A stretch of DNA of 64,000 nucleotides from Galeruca laticollis. Its lineage: Eukaryota; Arthropoda; Insecta; Coleoptera; Chrysomelidae. Every line of letters starts with the position of its first letter. Position 1 is the first letter of the stretch. Both the position numbers and the translations under genes were made by a program. Below the pieces are notes generated by a model, which saw nothing but the letters and a program-made list of their open reading frames with translations, ran no database searches and was not told the DNA's origin. The stretch spans positions 82,209,139 to 82,273,138 of the forward strand of contig OY998180.1 of NCBI GenBank assembly GCA_963921935.1, read 5' to 3'. Below, piece by piece: positions 24,379 through 34,547 of the stretch.

Positions 24379-24555
24379 CTTTTTGATTAATTCTATTGAA
24401 TTTCTAATTGAGTACTGAGATTCATATCCGTAAGTATTGATAAAAATATTAATCCAGGAATAATATCAGATATACTTAATTTATTTGATGTATGCATTAA
24501 TCAGAATTATTTCACTTTTGACAATAAGATATATATTCAAAATGAAGGTTTACCA

Positions 24556-25593
24556 ATGGGAAGCCCTATATCACCTATTTTAGCAAACATTTTTATGGAC
24601 AATTTAGAAAGAAAGATCTTTGAAAGTAATATTTCGAAAAATATTTTATTTTGGTATAGATATGTGGATGACATAATAGCTTGTTTTATGGGTAGTGAGC
24701 GACAATTAGATGTGTTTTTCAACCACATCAATAATTTACACCCGAAAATTAAATTTACATTAGAAATTGAAGAAAATAGCTCAATCAATTTTCTTGATTT
24801 AAAAATTCAAAGAGTTAATGATGTACTTGATTATTCAATTTACCGAAAACCAACACAGACTGATGTGACAATTCTATTCAATTCTAACCACCCTGTCTCA
24901 CACAGACTAGCAGCATATAATTCAATGATACATAGAGCTTTTTCAGTTCCTATGAACAAATGTAATTTTGATAGAGAGATTAATACAATTAGACAAATAG
25001 CAACATCTAACGGTTATCCATTAGATATGATAAATAAACTAATTAGTAAAAAAGAGAAAAAAGTGGCATTACAACTAATATATCCTAAACAAGCTGATGA
25101 AATTAAAACTTATAAAACCATTACATATGCAGGAAATATTTCTAATAATATTTCAAAGATAATATCTTCAGCAACGAATGCAACAATTTCTTTTAAAACA
25201 GAAAGTAACGTTAGTACAAAATTGTTAAATGTAAAAACAAAAATACTACTATTAAAGAAGTCAGGTATATATAAACTCAAATGTCCAGAATGTAATGCTG
25301 TCTATTTGGGTCAGACCCTTAGGAATTTTGAAATACGATACAGTGAGCACTTACGAGCTTACAGATTAAAACAACCAGATAAATCTCACTACGCAAAACA
25401 TCTACTTGACACCAATCATTCATTGACACCTAACACAGAACTAGAAGTTCTGCATATTTGTGAAAAGAAACAAGAACTGGATTTCCTTGAAGAACTGGAA
25501 ATTAGAAAACATTTAAGAAACCCACAATATGAAGTTGTCAATGAACAGTTAAATCTAGGGAATTCTCCACTAATAAACTGTCTTCTTAAGTGA
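24556..25593 (+). CDS. Penelope-like RT / GIY-YIG endonuclease, second copy
   Basis: A 345-codon frame equivalent to the C-terminal 345 residues of copy A. It starts at the Met of MGSPISPILANIFMDNLE, with codons open upstream to 24440. It keeps YRYVDDIIACF, NFLDLKIQR and the GIY-YIG module (SGIYKLKCPECNAVYLGQTL, RYSEHLRAY). Only about 8 substitutions separate it from copy A (for example LFNSNHP for PLNSNHP and KILLLKK for KIPLLKK), and there are no indels or stops. RT motif A is missing because the 5' end is truncated, so this copy cannot encode a working enzyme alone. Confidence 0.88.
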   Translation: MGSPISPILANIFMDNLERKIFESNISKNILFWYRYVDDIIACFMGSERQLDVFFNHINNLHPKIKFTLEIEENSSINFLDLKIQRVNDVLDYSIYRKPTQTDVTILFNSNHPVSHRLAAYNSMIHRAFSVPMNKCNFDREINTIRQIATSNGYPLDMINKLISKKEKKVALQLIYPKQADEIKTYKTITYAGNISNNISKIISSATNATISFKTESNVSTKLLNVKTKILLLKKSGIYKLKCPECNAVYLGQTLRNFEIRYSEHLRAYRLKQPDKSHYAKHLLDTNHSLTPNTELEVLHICEKKQELDFLEELEIRKHLRNPQYEVVNEQLNLGNSPLINCLLK

Positions 25594-25845
25594 TAATTGT
25601 AAAGATCAGCAGATATAGTTTTCCTGGTTTTCTATATCATTGCACAGTTATACTGATCCCAATTGAAAAATGATATCCAGGATATCACCATAGGGCTAAT
25701 AATATCTAAGCTTCAATATTTGTAATATCACATCTTCTTCTTTTTTCTATAAACATATATTAAGCCAATCACAAGTTAGGTTACTTCTTGGTCTAGCCAA
25801 AAATATAACTACTAAACATCAGGTAGGCATAAAATGAAATGTAAC

Positions 25846-25896
25846 TTCTGTCATTCTGACGATGATATTGATTTATCGAAACAATTGTCAATTTTT
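25846..25896 (+). ncRNA. Hammerhead-like ribozyme motif of Penelope copy B
   Basis: Identical to the motif in copy A but on the plus strand: CUGACGA at 25856, stem-loop GAUA-UUGAUU-UAUC, GAAAC, AAUU, GUC at 25887-25889. It lies about 255 bp downstream of the ORF stop, in the 3' terminal region, where Penelope-like elements are known to carry hammerhead motifs. Confidence 0.5.
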
Positions 25897-25970
25897 TAGA
25901 ATTTTCAATAACTTGTATTATATTGTGGAATTAACTAGAGACCTTGAGTTTCATTTAAAAACACTAATGT

Positions 25971-26419
25971 ATTTATTTCCAAACGACATTAGCATAAATA
26001 TATCCAAGAAAAACGCAAATTTTTGGAAAAACTAAAAATAATTTGCGGGAATATATGTCATTATCAATTGAAGGTACATTTATCCAGTCTATAGAGGTAA
26101 CTAGAAAAGTAGGTCTCGACGTGGACACTGATTAAACATTCAAAACACAAGTCAACAAACGTATGTAACAAGAATATATACCAACTTGAAAACTCTCCAC
26201 CCTCATCGATACAGAGTGAGCATTTTTCTGTGTACGGATGTTATACTTTTTTGTTACATAACCATAGGTTAGAGAAATAGAAGATATCTCATTCATTACA
26301 ATGTAACTAACAAAAATGTAACCAGGACTGAATGAATCTATTTATAAATCTTATTATTGGTGTATAAAAAAATATAATAATGTCAAGCAACATTAGCTGT
26401 CCAGTAAAACTGTACACGT
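25971..26419. other. No recognisable gene
   Basis: AT-rich gap between the Penelope palindrome and the BEL/Pao element. Nothing was recognised. Confidence 0.4.
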
Positions 26420-27440
26420 CAAATAATTTTTTACATTCATCAATGTCAGCCAGAACACTTGGATAACAACTAGTCGACCATTTATGAAGCTCAATGTTAC
26501 CTAGAGATATCAGCTTAGTAGGTTCAAGACAAGTCTCTTTGAGATTGTCTCAGGTGGAGGACCCAAAAAGAAAGTCGTCAACATAGCTATTGTTCAAAAC
26601 AACAGATGAAGCGAGAGGGTACCTACTGCCATGTCGTAGAGCCAATTCTATCAAGCATCTTGATGAAAGAGGATCGTTGAGGTTTTCTTTCCACAAAATT
26701 AGTTGTAAGTGTGGGAAGGCAGGGTCTATCAATACCTGTCTATACATTTGTTTAATGTCCGCCATAGCTACATACTTGTATGTACGAAATAGTAGGAGAA
26801 TGTCAAAAAGTTCTTTCTGTACAACAGGACCTGCATATAATATGTCATTGAGACGCAAATTTAAATCCGTTTTTGCACTACCGTCGAAGACAACGCGAAA
26901 TTTTGTTGTCACCTGTCCTTTCTTATAACGGCATGATGAGGCAAAAAATAGCAAGAGTCTAAAGGCTTTCTCAGCTTAAATACATCAATTTTTTTCGCAT
27001 GACCTACGGTCAAGTATTCATTAATAAATTTATTGTATTTGTTTTTCAAATCTTCGTTACTAGAACATTTTTTGAACAAAACGTCTTTGCAGCGCTGTGT
27101 TAAATGAGTTTCCTAACCTAACCTCTTCTATAGGTATTTTTACAGAAACACTAACTTGAAATCTATTCTCATTAATTGAGACAGACTTTTTAAAATCTAT
27201 TTCGCATACATCCGCTTCCATACCATTTGTTTTGATTCCAGGAATGTGTTGGTCGTCCCAAAATTTTTGTAAGAGGGAGTCCACTTTGTACTGATTTATG
27301 GCATGCATGACTACCTTATTTGTAACGCCTTGTGATGTAAGACAAATATTGTCCTCTTGTATGTTCCCAGATACTATGTATCCATACCTTGTAGCCAATA
27401 AAAATAAGTTCCTGAATATAGTTATTCTGTCTGGCAGCAT
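26420..27440 (-). pseudogene. BEL/Pao pol: protease-RT linker and reverse transcriptase
   Basis: On the minus strand the linker ORF (27060-27440) has the Pao pattern GYIVSGNIQEDN, LLQKFWDDQHIPG and RFQVSVSVKIPIEEVRLGNS. The RT ORF (26550-26954) follows: TTKFRVVFDGSAKTDLNLRL then NDILYAGPVVQKELFDILLL, the first catalytic Asp in MADIKQMYRQV, LQLILWKEN, and the box SYVDDFLFGS. After a stop at about 26550, the frame continues with LKETCLEPTKLISLGNIELH to about 26430. The segment between ILWKEN and YVDD is shortened, and frames shift between linker and RT. RNase H and integrase are missing. Confidence 0.85.
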
Positions 27441-28320
27441 AATTTAAAAAAATATGTTGGCTGAAACCAGAAACTGTATTTCGCCAGGAACACTAAATTC
27501 GTCATCGGCTAATTTGACCGATGAAGTAATATTGATACCCCGAAAATTACATTTTGTCTGAGTTAGAAATTAAGTAAAGTTGTCTACCACAGAAAACAGT
27601 GCATTGCTGCTGAAATTTTCGTGTCTCGAGTATAATGATAAATTGACAGCTTTAGTGATTGGCTTTTGAGCTTGACCAATCGCTGTGACATTCACATCAT
27701 AATTAAATGAAGGAATCTTTAATCTATTCAATAAATTTGTCTTTATGAAAGAACCCTAGTAGAAATTTATCTTGGCGCAATATTGGCCAGATGTTGTCGC
27801 CAATATTCGACAATATTGGAATTAGAAAAAAATGTTAACGCTTTCCAATGCTCAACCAATATTGCAAAGGCAATATTAGAAAAAAAACTAGATCCTGTGT
27901 ATATCCAATATTGGTGATATATTGTCAATATTGCACCAATGTCTTGCCAACATTCACAATAAAATATTGGCGGTATATTGAGAATCAATCTAAGGCCAAT
28001 ATTGCGTAAATATTGGAATCTTACTGCAATATTGCGCCAAAATTCCAATATTGGGGCGATGTTGCGCCGATATATAGCCAACATTCGGTTCTACTAGGGA
28101 AACTTGGCTGCCACTGTCAACCAAACCTCTAGCTATGACATAGGACCCGTCTTGAGCCTTGAAGTTGGTAACAAAACCATAGAATTGCTATGTTCACTAC
28201 TACTACTACAATTGGAAAAATTGCAAACATTTTTTTCAAAAAGCAATTAAGAGTTAAGCTCTTTACTTTTGCATATTGAGCACTTGAAGTGGTATTTACA
28301 TTTATTAACATGATAATTTA
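27441..28320 (-). pseudogene. BEL/Pao aspartic protease region, split by a MITE
   Basis: Upstream of the linker the minus strand carries a second Cys/His cluster (CKICLNYHVNKC, about 28290) and the protease active site YVIARGLVDSGSQVS (about 28102-28146), an A17-type retropepsin Asp-Ser-Gly motif. The following residues FIKTNLLNRLKIPSF resume at about 27750 after a 345-bp insertion (27754-28098). The two halves join in frame when one GAA duplication is removed. One further frameshift precedes the active site. The enzyme would cleave the Gag-Pol polyprotein in an intact element. Confidence 0.75.
27754..28098. mobile_element. 345-bp MITE inside BEL/Pao protease
   Basis: Bounded by inverted ends CCCTAGTAGAA (left) and TTCTACTAGG (right), with GAA on both sides (27751-27753 and 28099-28101) as a 3-bp target duplication. 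The interior is full of short copies of CAATATTGGC and its complement in both orientations. It has no coding capacity; its long open minus frame is a by-product of these repeats. A 3-bp duplication fits PIF/Harbinger-type mobilisation, but the family is not proven. Confidence 0.75.
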
Positions 28321-28328
28321 AACAGATT

Positions 28329-29360
28329 TTACACAATTTTTTTATGAGCAATGTCAATACGCTCTTGTGCACTCAGTGCTTTATATTCATTACAATTAAA
28401 CAATTTGTGATCTGGTTTGTTACAAAATTTGCAGGTTTTTGAGCTATCACTAACATTGGCCAAGTTCACAGCTTTTGTATTAGATTTGGACGACTTATAA
28501 GCTGTTAATTGTGTCTCTTCAAAACTAGTTGCCCTTCTCTCTAAAAAAATTAACAAATTTTCTGTTGTAGGTAATTTGGTAGCATCTTGTTCAGAGTGAT
28601 TAACTCTGGAAGTCAAAGGGTCAAGTTTTCGCAGAAGAAGAGGTATAATGAGCATATCCCAATGTTGAATTTGCTGCCCCGAGTTATGTAGAGCCCCCAA
28701 ATGTTGCCTTACTATAGATACAAAGTGTCCAAGTTCGGATGAGGTCCCTTCTGAGATTAGCTGGTAATCCAATAACGAATTTACATGATGAGTAATTACT
28801 AAGCATTTGTTGTCGTATCTTTTATCTAAAAGATCTAAAGCTTGCTTATAGGATTCGTTCGTTAATGGTAAACCATCTATTAATGAAAACTTTAAGATAC
28901 CTATTGAGATAGAACAATTTTTGCACTGATGTTAATGAAGAATCTTGATCAACAACAGCTTTAAATATGTCCCGAAAAGGTTTGTAGGTAGTAATGTTGC
29001 CATTGAATGGCGTTGCATCTAGTTTTGGAAGCCTGCTGGGATGAGTCTTGTCTGGAGTTCCATTATTGGGCTTCGGTTTTGGACAAATTCGCTTAATTTC
29101 CGTCATAATTCTAAAAAACCTCTCTTCTGTTTCATCCTCTGAGCCAGGTTCCTCATCGTTTATGATTAATAAGTCAAGACACAACTGTTTGTAATTTGTC
29201 AAGCCTTTTTGTAACTCCTCCCTTCGGACCTCTATGCCTACGGTACCTATAAGCACTTGGGCCTTTCCTCGTTTATGAAGGTTTCCGTACGTGTTAACAG
29301 CGATTTCAACAATCCTATTGCCTTTCTAATTCGCTTTGACTCGTCTTCCTTTGGCGGCAT
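28329..29360 (-). pseudogene. BEL/Pao gag
   Basis: Starts at a Met at 29360 (MPPKEDESKRIRKAIGLLKS). After a frameshift near 29265 it continues as LIGTVGIEVRREELQKGLTN and the DUF1759 core LPKLDATPFNGNITTYKPF (about 28970-29030). After another shift near 28890 it runs LIDGLPLTNESYKQALDLL, LDYQLISEGTSSELGHF and QHWDMLIIPLLLRKLD. It ends with a CCHC knuckle CKFCNKPDHKLFNC (28393-28434). Gag builds the particle and binds RNA through the knuckle. Two frameshifts make it inactive. It is the most complete BEL/Pao gag in the window. Confidence 0.85.
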
Positions 29361-29936
29361 CGAGATTTTTACCGAAAACTCAATGTAAACCGTTTGAGCT
29401 TCGCTGAACTATACGCAACAAAACAATACAATCAGTTCTTTTTTCTTCTTTATCGGAACTGGCTTCAAATTCGCTAAGGATGGGCAAGAATGAAAGAGAT
29501 GACGTGATTGAATGGAATGACTCGTTCGGAAAATTTTACGCTCAATATTTTTCATTTACTTACTATTGACGGCGTCTTCCGTTGAAATATTGCTGATTCC
29601 GATTTGCCTCTTGCCTTTCATATGTTGTCTCACGCACTCCCCAGGCGACACATTAGGCACACTGCCAAAATGGTATGAAATCTGACGGAACCAACATAAA
29701 CTATTATTTTTCCAGGTACACTGTATGTCGACTTCGTCAATGCACCCATTTTATGTTGCAAAGAATCGATTGAATCTATAAGAACTAGAAATACGTTAGA
29801 AGTAAGAAGATCTTGGGTTTGGTACCACATCGACTGATCCTAGAAGAACTAGAATTAAGCTAGAAATAGAAAGATGATCAAAATTTTCCTTCTATAAGTA
29901 CTTTTCTCTCCTTATTTTCCTTTCGATAGTAATTTT
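29361..29936. other. Probable BEL/Pao 5' leader or flank
   Basis: Region upstream of the gag start. No LTR pair or convincing primer site was found, so the left end of this BEL/Pao copy is undefined. Confidence 0.3.
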
Positions 29937-30428
29937 ATGAGTGATATACATATTAGTACCCTAGATATATTGTTAGAAAAAAGTTTATCACTTAGCGAAC
30001 CAGATAGTCCTATAGAAAACAGTTTAAAAATTACTCTAAATTTAGAAATGTCTATCCCATCAGTAAATTACCAATTGCTAAAATTATATTCAGATTCTAT
30101 TCCTTATTATGATGGAAACTCTCATACTTTAACAATATTTATTGGAAATTGTGAAAGTCTATTATCAGTATTTGCTAGTGAAACTGACATAGCTTTAAAT
30201 ACATTTTTATTAAAAGCTATCTTGGGTAAACTTGCAGGACGTGCACAAATATTAATTGGTTCTAGATTAGAGTTGAGAACATGGAAGGATGTTAAAGACG
30301 CTTTAGCATTAGGAATTTTGGATTTATTGCCCGTAGTAATGTGCACGTTAATCTCAATATATCAACAATTTGTTGTCTTAAACTTTTTTCGAAAGATTGT
30401 GATAAGGCTAAAAATGCATACATATTAA
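29937..30428 (+). pseudogene. Ty3/gypsy gag fragment
   Basis: A 163-codon frame. Residues about 55-125 match the gag core of gypsy-type elements: SIPYYDGNSHTLTIFIGNCE, FLLKAILGKLAGRAQILIGS, and RLELRTWKDVKDAL. After residue 130 the resemblance stops (LLPVVMCTLISIYQQF reads out of register), pointing to a frameshift, and the frame ends before the expected CCHC region. No protease or RT is nearby, so it is a solitary fragment. It is oriented opposite to the BEL/Pao copy next to it. Confidence 0.7.
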
Positions 30429-31399
30429 TTACACGATATATTATATTAAATATAAACAATATATTATATTTTTAGTGAAAGTTTTGGATCAATACAAAGC
30501 TGTAGCTTTTTATTATTTCCTGCACACAGTTCGCGCTATTTCACATGTTGCATTCAACTTCGTAGCCTATGGTGAAAAAACTTCACAAAAAGTAAGTTTC
30601 TTGTTACTATGAGTTTCAATATTGAGTGAATAAGTACAATGTGAGACCAGCTGTTACATACGAACTATATAAGAGATAGAAAAATTCTGCTAACACGTTT
30701 CAGACATCCGAAAGCATGATTTCATCTTATACCGGGTTAAATATTTTAACTTCTAGCATCTTTAATCTTGTAATAACTAGTTTTTGCCTACTTATATTAA
30801 ATAGTATACGAGCGCCACTAGAACTTTCCAAAAAACTTGAATACTAAAAATTACCAAGTGGATAGTTTATTTGGTTGATGTCTTGAAATAACTTTCTTTC
30901 CCATTTGGTATATTCTCCTGAGATATTTGCTTCTAGCTTGTTATTTCTCCATATAAACTGTACCAGACCATTTTTGTGTTTGTGGTATTCTTCCTACAAA
31001 AACCTACGTTTGTTCTTGTAATGTCTATATTTATATTCATTCATTCCTTGTCTTTATACGTGCGGATTCGTCTCTCAGAACTGTTTATTTTGTTTTTGTT
31101 TATAATTCACTACTTTGGCTTGATCACTGAACTCATTCGTCAAATCTTGCATTTGATGGCTGATGCGAGATATCTTCGAATTCCAGGTCTTACATCTCAA
31201 TCTCAAATGTTCATAGCCTCATAGCCCGGTAAATTTCCTATGCTGTCTGACTCCAAATCATATGTGAAACTTCTGCGAGTTTACCTGCATTTGCAGTTGA
31301 TGCCTTTGTTTCTGGGCTCTAATTTGGGCAAATATCCTACTGCGCAAATTCAATTAAACTTTTTTATCAATCTACACACATTAGATCTTGTGAGGGGAT
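30429..31399. other. No recognisable gene
   Basis: AT-rich sequence between the gag fragment and the C-run repeat. The plus frame 30976-31224 is hydrophobic without a recognisable domain. Confidence 0.4.
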
Positions 31400-32562
31400 T
31401 TCGGTAGGTCAGTTACGTTGCCCCCCCCCCCCCATAGATAGTTACAACAACATATTTGGTTGTTATGCACTCCTAATGTACCAATATGCTCCACGAATGA
31501 TTTTTTTGCACCATGTTCCCCGAGAGACAACAGCTATTTGTTTGTGGGGGGAAGGGGGTGTGGCAAATAAACTCTAGCCCCTCCCCCCAATCGGAATTTT
31601 CAAGTTTTGTACTTTGAACCATCAAGCGCTTGTAATGAACTATAATGTTCCATCAAAAAAAGATTTTGCACCCCTTCCCACAGTTAGTAGTATCGCATTA
31701 TTCAGAGTAAAGTTGCCCCCCCCCCACTACCAACAAAATTCTTCCTCCCCTACTTAGTTAAACCTCAATATTTAAAGTAAAGTGCCCCCCCCCCCAGTGA
31801 TAATTAAAAAAAATGGTATCGGAATCCACTTTAAATGCACTCTTATGCACCACCAACAAAAACAAATATCTGCTCCACCTAATTAGTTAAACCTCATTAT
31901 ACATAGTAAGGCAAGACAATTTCTGAAACAAGTTTAGGGCAATGGAATCCACTACTAATGCACTCATATGCACCATAAACAAAATCAAAATCCCTCCTCC
32001 CTTAGTTAGTTAAACCTCATTATTTAATTGAAGTTGCCCCCTTTCCAATTACAACTTCCAAAAAAAATTATGGTAACGGCTTCCACTCCTTATGCACTAT
32101 TCAGAAAGTGGGTCAGAAAGTGTCTGTTCATCGGTTGTTTGAAAAAAATCGTTTTTTTTTTGTTTAGTGAGTAGTTTTCGTATGCTACCAGGAAAAATGT
32201 TGTAAACCTAATATATGAGTAACGTGACCTTTTGCACTGCTTCGGCAAAGTACTATAAAATGTGAGGAGAAGTCAGAATTTCGGCTACCAAACAACACCT
32301 AAGTATATATTGCAATGCATGCTAGGCCTAGGGGTTTCATCTCTCTTAAAGTTATTCAATTGAAGTCTCTACAAAGTATACAATCTTTTAAATCGTATGC
32401 TGGGGAGGATCTCATGTTGTATGTGCTTGTATATGTATATTGCTTTCGCGGTTCTCAATGACGCCGTACCTGCATTTTCCAATGAGATGAATAATCAAAC
32501 AACTTTGTATATAAAAGAAATAGTTATAACCTTTTTATTGAAATAAATTCCCTAAAAATAGA
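31400..32562 (+). repeat. C-run repeat, left inverted copy
   Basis: About 1.15 kb with runs of 10-14 C at about 31421, 31719 and 31786, embedded in degenerate tandem units of about 130-160 bp (landmarks TAGTTAAACCTCATTAT and ATGCACT..TATGCACC). Then comes a unique part containing GGGGTTTCATCTCTCTTAAAG and TTTTTATTGAAATAAATTCCC. Its reverse complement lies at 44130-45145 with moderate divergence. The ATTGAAATAAA followed by an A-rich stretch at the inner end looks like a polyadenylation region. No ORF was found. Confidence 0.75.
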
Positions 32563-33009
32563 TAACATTTCGAAAAAATATCATGTATTTACATTTATAG
32601 CATTTACTACAGGTTATCTATATCTGTTGGAGGGTAAATCGCTGATCCGATAGTTCAATAATAATTTAGCGAATAGATAAAATTTTGCGGCTCGTGAAGT
32701 CAGCAGTTGATATGTAAAATTTCTTACTTACAGAGAGCTTCACGTTCACTTAACGATCTTAAAAAAATGGCGATAATTTTAAAAAAGCAATCAAGAAGAC
32801 ACAATGAGAAGCAGTAAAAAGCACTAACGAAATACTAAATATCTTGACCTTGACGATCAAATTTCTTTGAAACTTTCAAAGCATTAAAACTTTTTTTTTA
32901 TTGTTCACGTCTACAAAATTTACTTTGTGATGTCGAAAACAGTTTCACAAAATAACCATTTCCGCATCTTTTTGTAAAGTTGGATGCACTGTTCAACTTA
33001 CGGCAAGGA

Positions 33010-33170
33010 GACTGACAGCTGACTTGAACATTTTTCAGATTGTTTTCTACAAACCACTTTAAAAACCGGTTATATGCCTTCTAATATTTTTGTTTCCATT
33101 TTTCAGGTAATAAATCATTAACTGCATTATCAGTAATATTGTGAAGTTCTGGTGGAGTGCATGTTCGATG
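33010..33170 (-). pseudogene. Tyrosine-recombinase N-terminal fragment
   Basis: The minus strand reads HNITDNAVNDLLPEKWKQKY, one stop, then KAYNRFLKWFVENNLKNVQ. It resembles the helical N-terminal (SAM-like) core-binding region of the Crypton-like tyrosine recombinases represented better at 34771-35660. The catalytic domain was not found on this side, so it is a short relic. Confidence 0.45.
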
Positions 33171-33227
33171 TTTAGTTCCATATTCATAAATTCCTAACTA
33201 TGTATACCCTGTTTTTAAACTATATAT

Positions 33228-33425
33228 AGTAGAAACGCTGAGTATTTTCCATCACGTGACTGATACGATATCAACAATATGCATCTTAATCAAAACAATA
33301 CGCCAAACGCTTGTATTGAGCTTCGCTCTTTTTCTGTTATTAGAAGACAGTACCAACATAGTATGTGTTGAATAATATCGACAACTAAGTCACGTGATGG
33401 AAAAGCCTCACCGTTTCTATTGAGT
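33228..33425. mobile_element. Hairpin MITE, ~198 bp
   Basis: Imperfect inverted ends AGTAGAAACGCTGAGTATTT and, from the right, ATAGAAACGGTGAGGCTTTT, each followed by CCATCACGTGACT and a GATATC/CGATAT segment. The short centre is non-coding. A two-base TA-type duplication is possible but cannot be fixed. Confidence 0.65.
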
Positions 33426-33594
33426 AGCTTTGAACATTCAAATTTAAAATTTGAAAACTCTGTTAACTGTCCTTTATATATTATATGAGGGTTACCAACA
33501 TAAATAAGCACAAAAATCCCTAATTACAATTTTATTTTTATTTACTATATAATGAAAGTCTGCACGTTTATTATAAAAAATAGTATCTAAAACT

Positions 33595-33695
33595 CGTATC
33601 ACAATGACTTTTTGTAGTTCTCGGGCGTTGTTTCGCGGTTCGTTACGCCAACCGCACTCGTACTACAGTCATTGCGAGCCTTGTTTTACAATAGT
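33595..33695. repeat. FB3-type terminal hairpin, isolated copy
   Basis: Contains ATCACAATGACTTTTTGTAG, CGCGGTTCGTTACGCC, CACTCGTACTAC and GTCATTGCGAGCC, ending in TTGTTTTACAATAG. These are the same blocks in the same order as the right end of FB3 (43682-43804). It is a solitary end of the same family, about 10 kb from the full element. Confidence 0.65.
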
Positions 33696-34547
33696 TTTAT
33701 ATCATCGAGAGGCACTAACAAAGCATTAACGTATAAGAAAAGATGTTCTACGATAAATTGTGGCTGCTGCCCACAAAAGAAGATAAAATTGAATATCTCT
33801 AAAACTAAATACGTATCAATAGACGCAGTAACAAGTCTTAACATTTACCCCTGTGAAATTTTACACGTTAGCTGATGGACTCTTACGCATAATAAAGGGC
33901 ACAACTTGGTTCTAATAAAATATAGTACAGAATATAGCAAACTCTTTAGATTCTATATCTTATGTACGAACTTTTGGCAAAATTTTAAATTATCAATCAT
34001 TGCCGATTTAAATACATTTGAAAAATAGGATTTTTTAAATTTTACATTTGCAGCCTTGTGGACAATGTATGAAAGGTAGTGACTTAACTTGATATGCCAC
34101 TAAATTTAAATGCTATATAGGATTATTTGTATTCTTACTTCTTGATAAGTTAAACATTTTCCGCGTTTCTGATGACTATCATTCATTATACATTTCCCGA
34201 ATATTGTTGGGCCTATGAGCGAAGGCGGGTCCTCTGTATGCAACAAAACCCCTCAAAATGTATTGAAATTCACCCACGTGAATCTTTCTTGGTATTTCCT
34301 CCAATTTGCACTTGATCGCACACATTTTAGTACTTGTTCATATCAGTTACACAAAAAAATGGATTAAAATAGAGACTTCTTCGCACCCCTCATTATTGCG
34401 ACATTGGGCAAAGTAGTTCGGCATAAAATATTCTTTGATCTGTGCCTCTAACTTATAAATGTTTTGCAATTCCACGTCCAAAAGTGGAGCAGGTTCAATC
34501 TTTTTATGCTGCCACTTTAGAAAATGCGTTTTTCCGATCATTTTTTA
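33696..34547. other. Unassigned; one small minus ORF
   Basis: No recognised gene. The frame 34347-34541 (minus, 64 codons) has a charged, plausible protein composition (KTHFLKWQHKKIEPAPLLDV) and starts directly at the left border of the tyrosine-recombinase element, so the element may have inserted into a longer coding sequence. I cannot name the family. Confidence 0.3.

Larger units (their letters stand above)
22735..24439 (-). mobile_element. Penelope-like element, copy A (5'-truncated)
   Basis: Minus-oriented Penelope-like retroelement: RT and GIY-YIG endonuclease ORF (23110 to beyond 24378), a 3' region, and a hammerhead-like motif near its distal end. The outer end matches that of copy B exactly in inverted orientation (ATTTAAAAACACTAA reading outward). 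The upstream end stops within the RT N-terminal region at the palindrome centre, so the copy is 5'-truncated. Head-to-head junctions of truncated copies are a known habit of this class. Confidence 0.85.
24440..25970 (+). mobile_element. Penelope-like element, copy B (5'-truncated, head to head with A)
   Basis: Plus-oriented copy beginning at GATAAAAATATTAATCC (24440), which corresponds to a point inside RT that copy A passes by about 170 bp. It then mirrors copy A to the end: RT/endonuclease ORF, 3' region, hammerhead-like motif at 25846-25896, and the terminal GAGTTTCATTTAAAAACACTAA. The two copies form a palindrome of roughly 3.2 kb with almost no spacer. Confidence 0.85.

Noticed and set aside
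27767..28084. 105-codon minus ORF with Asn/Ile/Tyr repeats
   Set aside because: Produced by the CAATATTGGC repeats of the MITE; not a protein gene.
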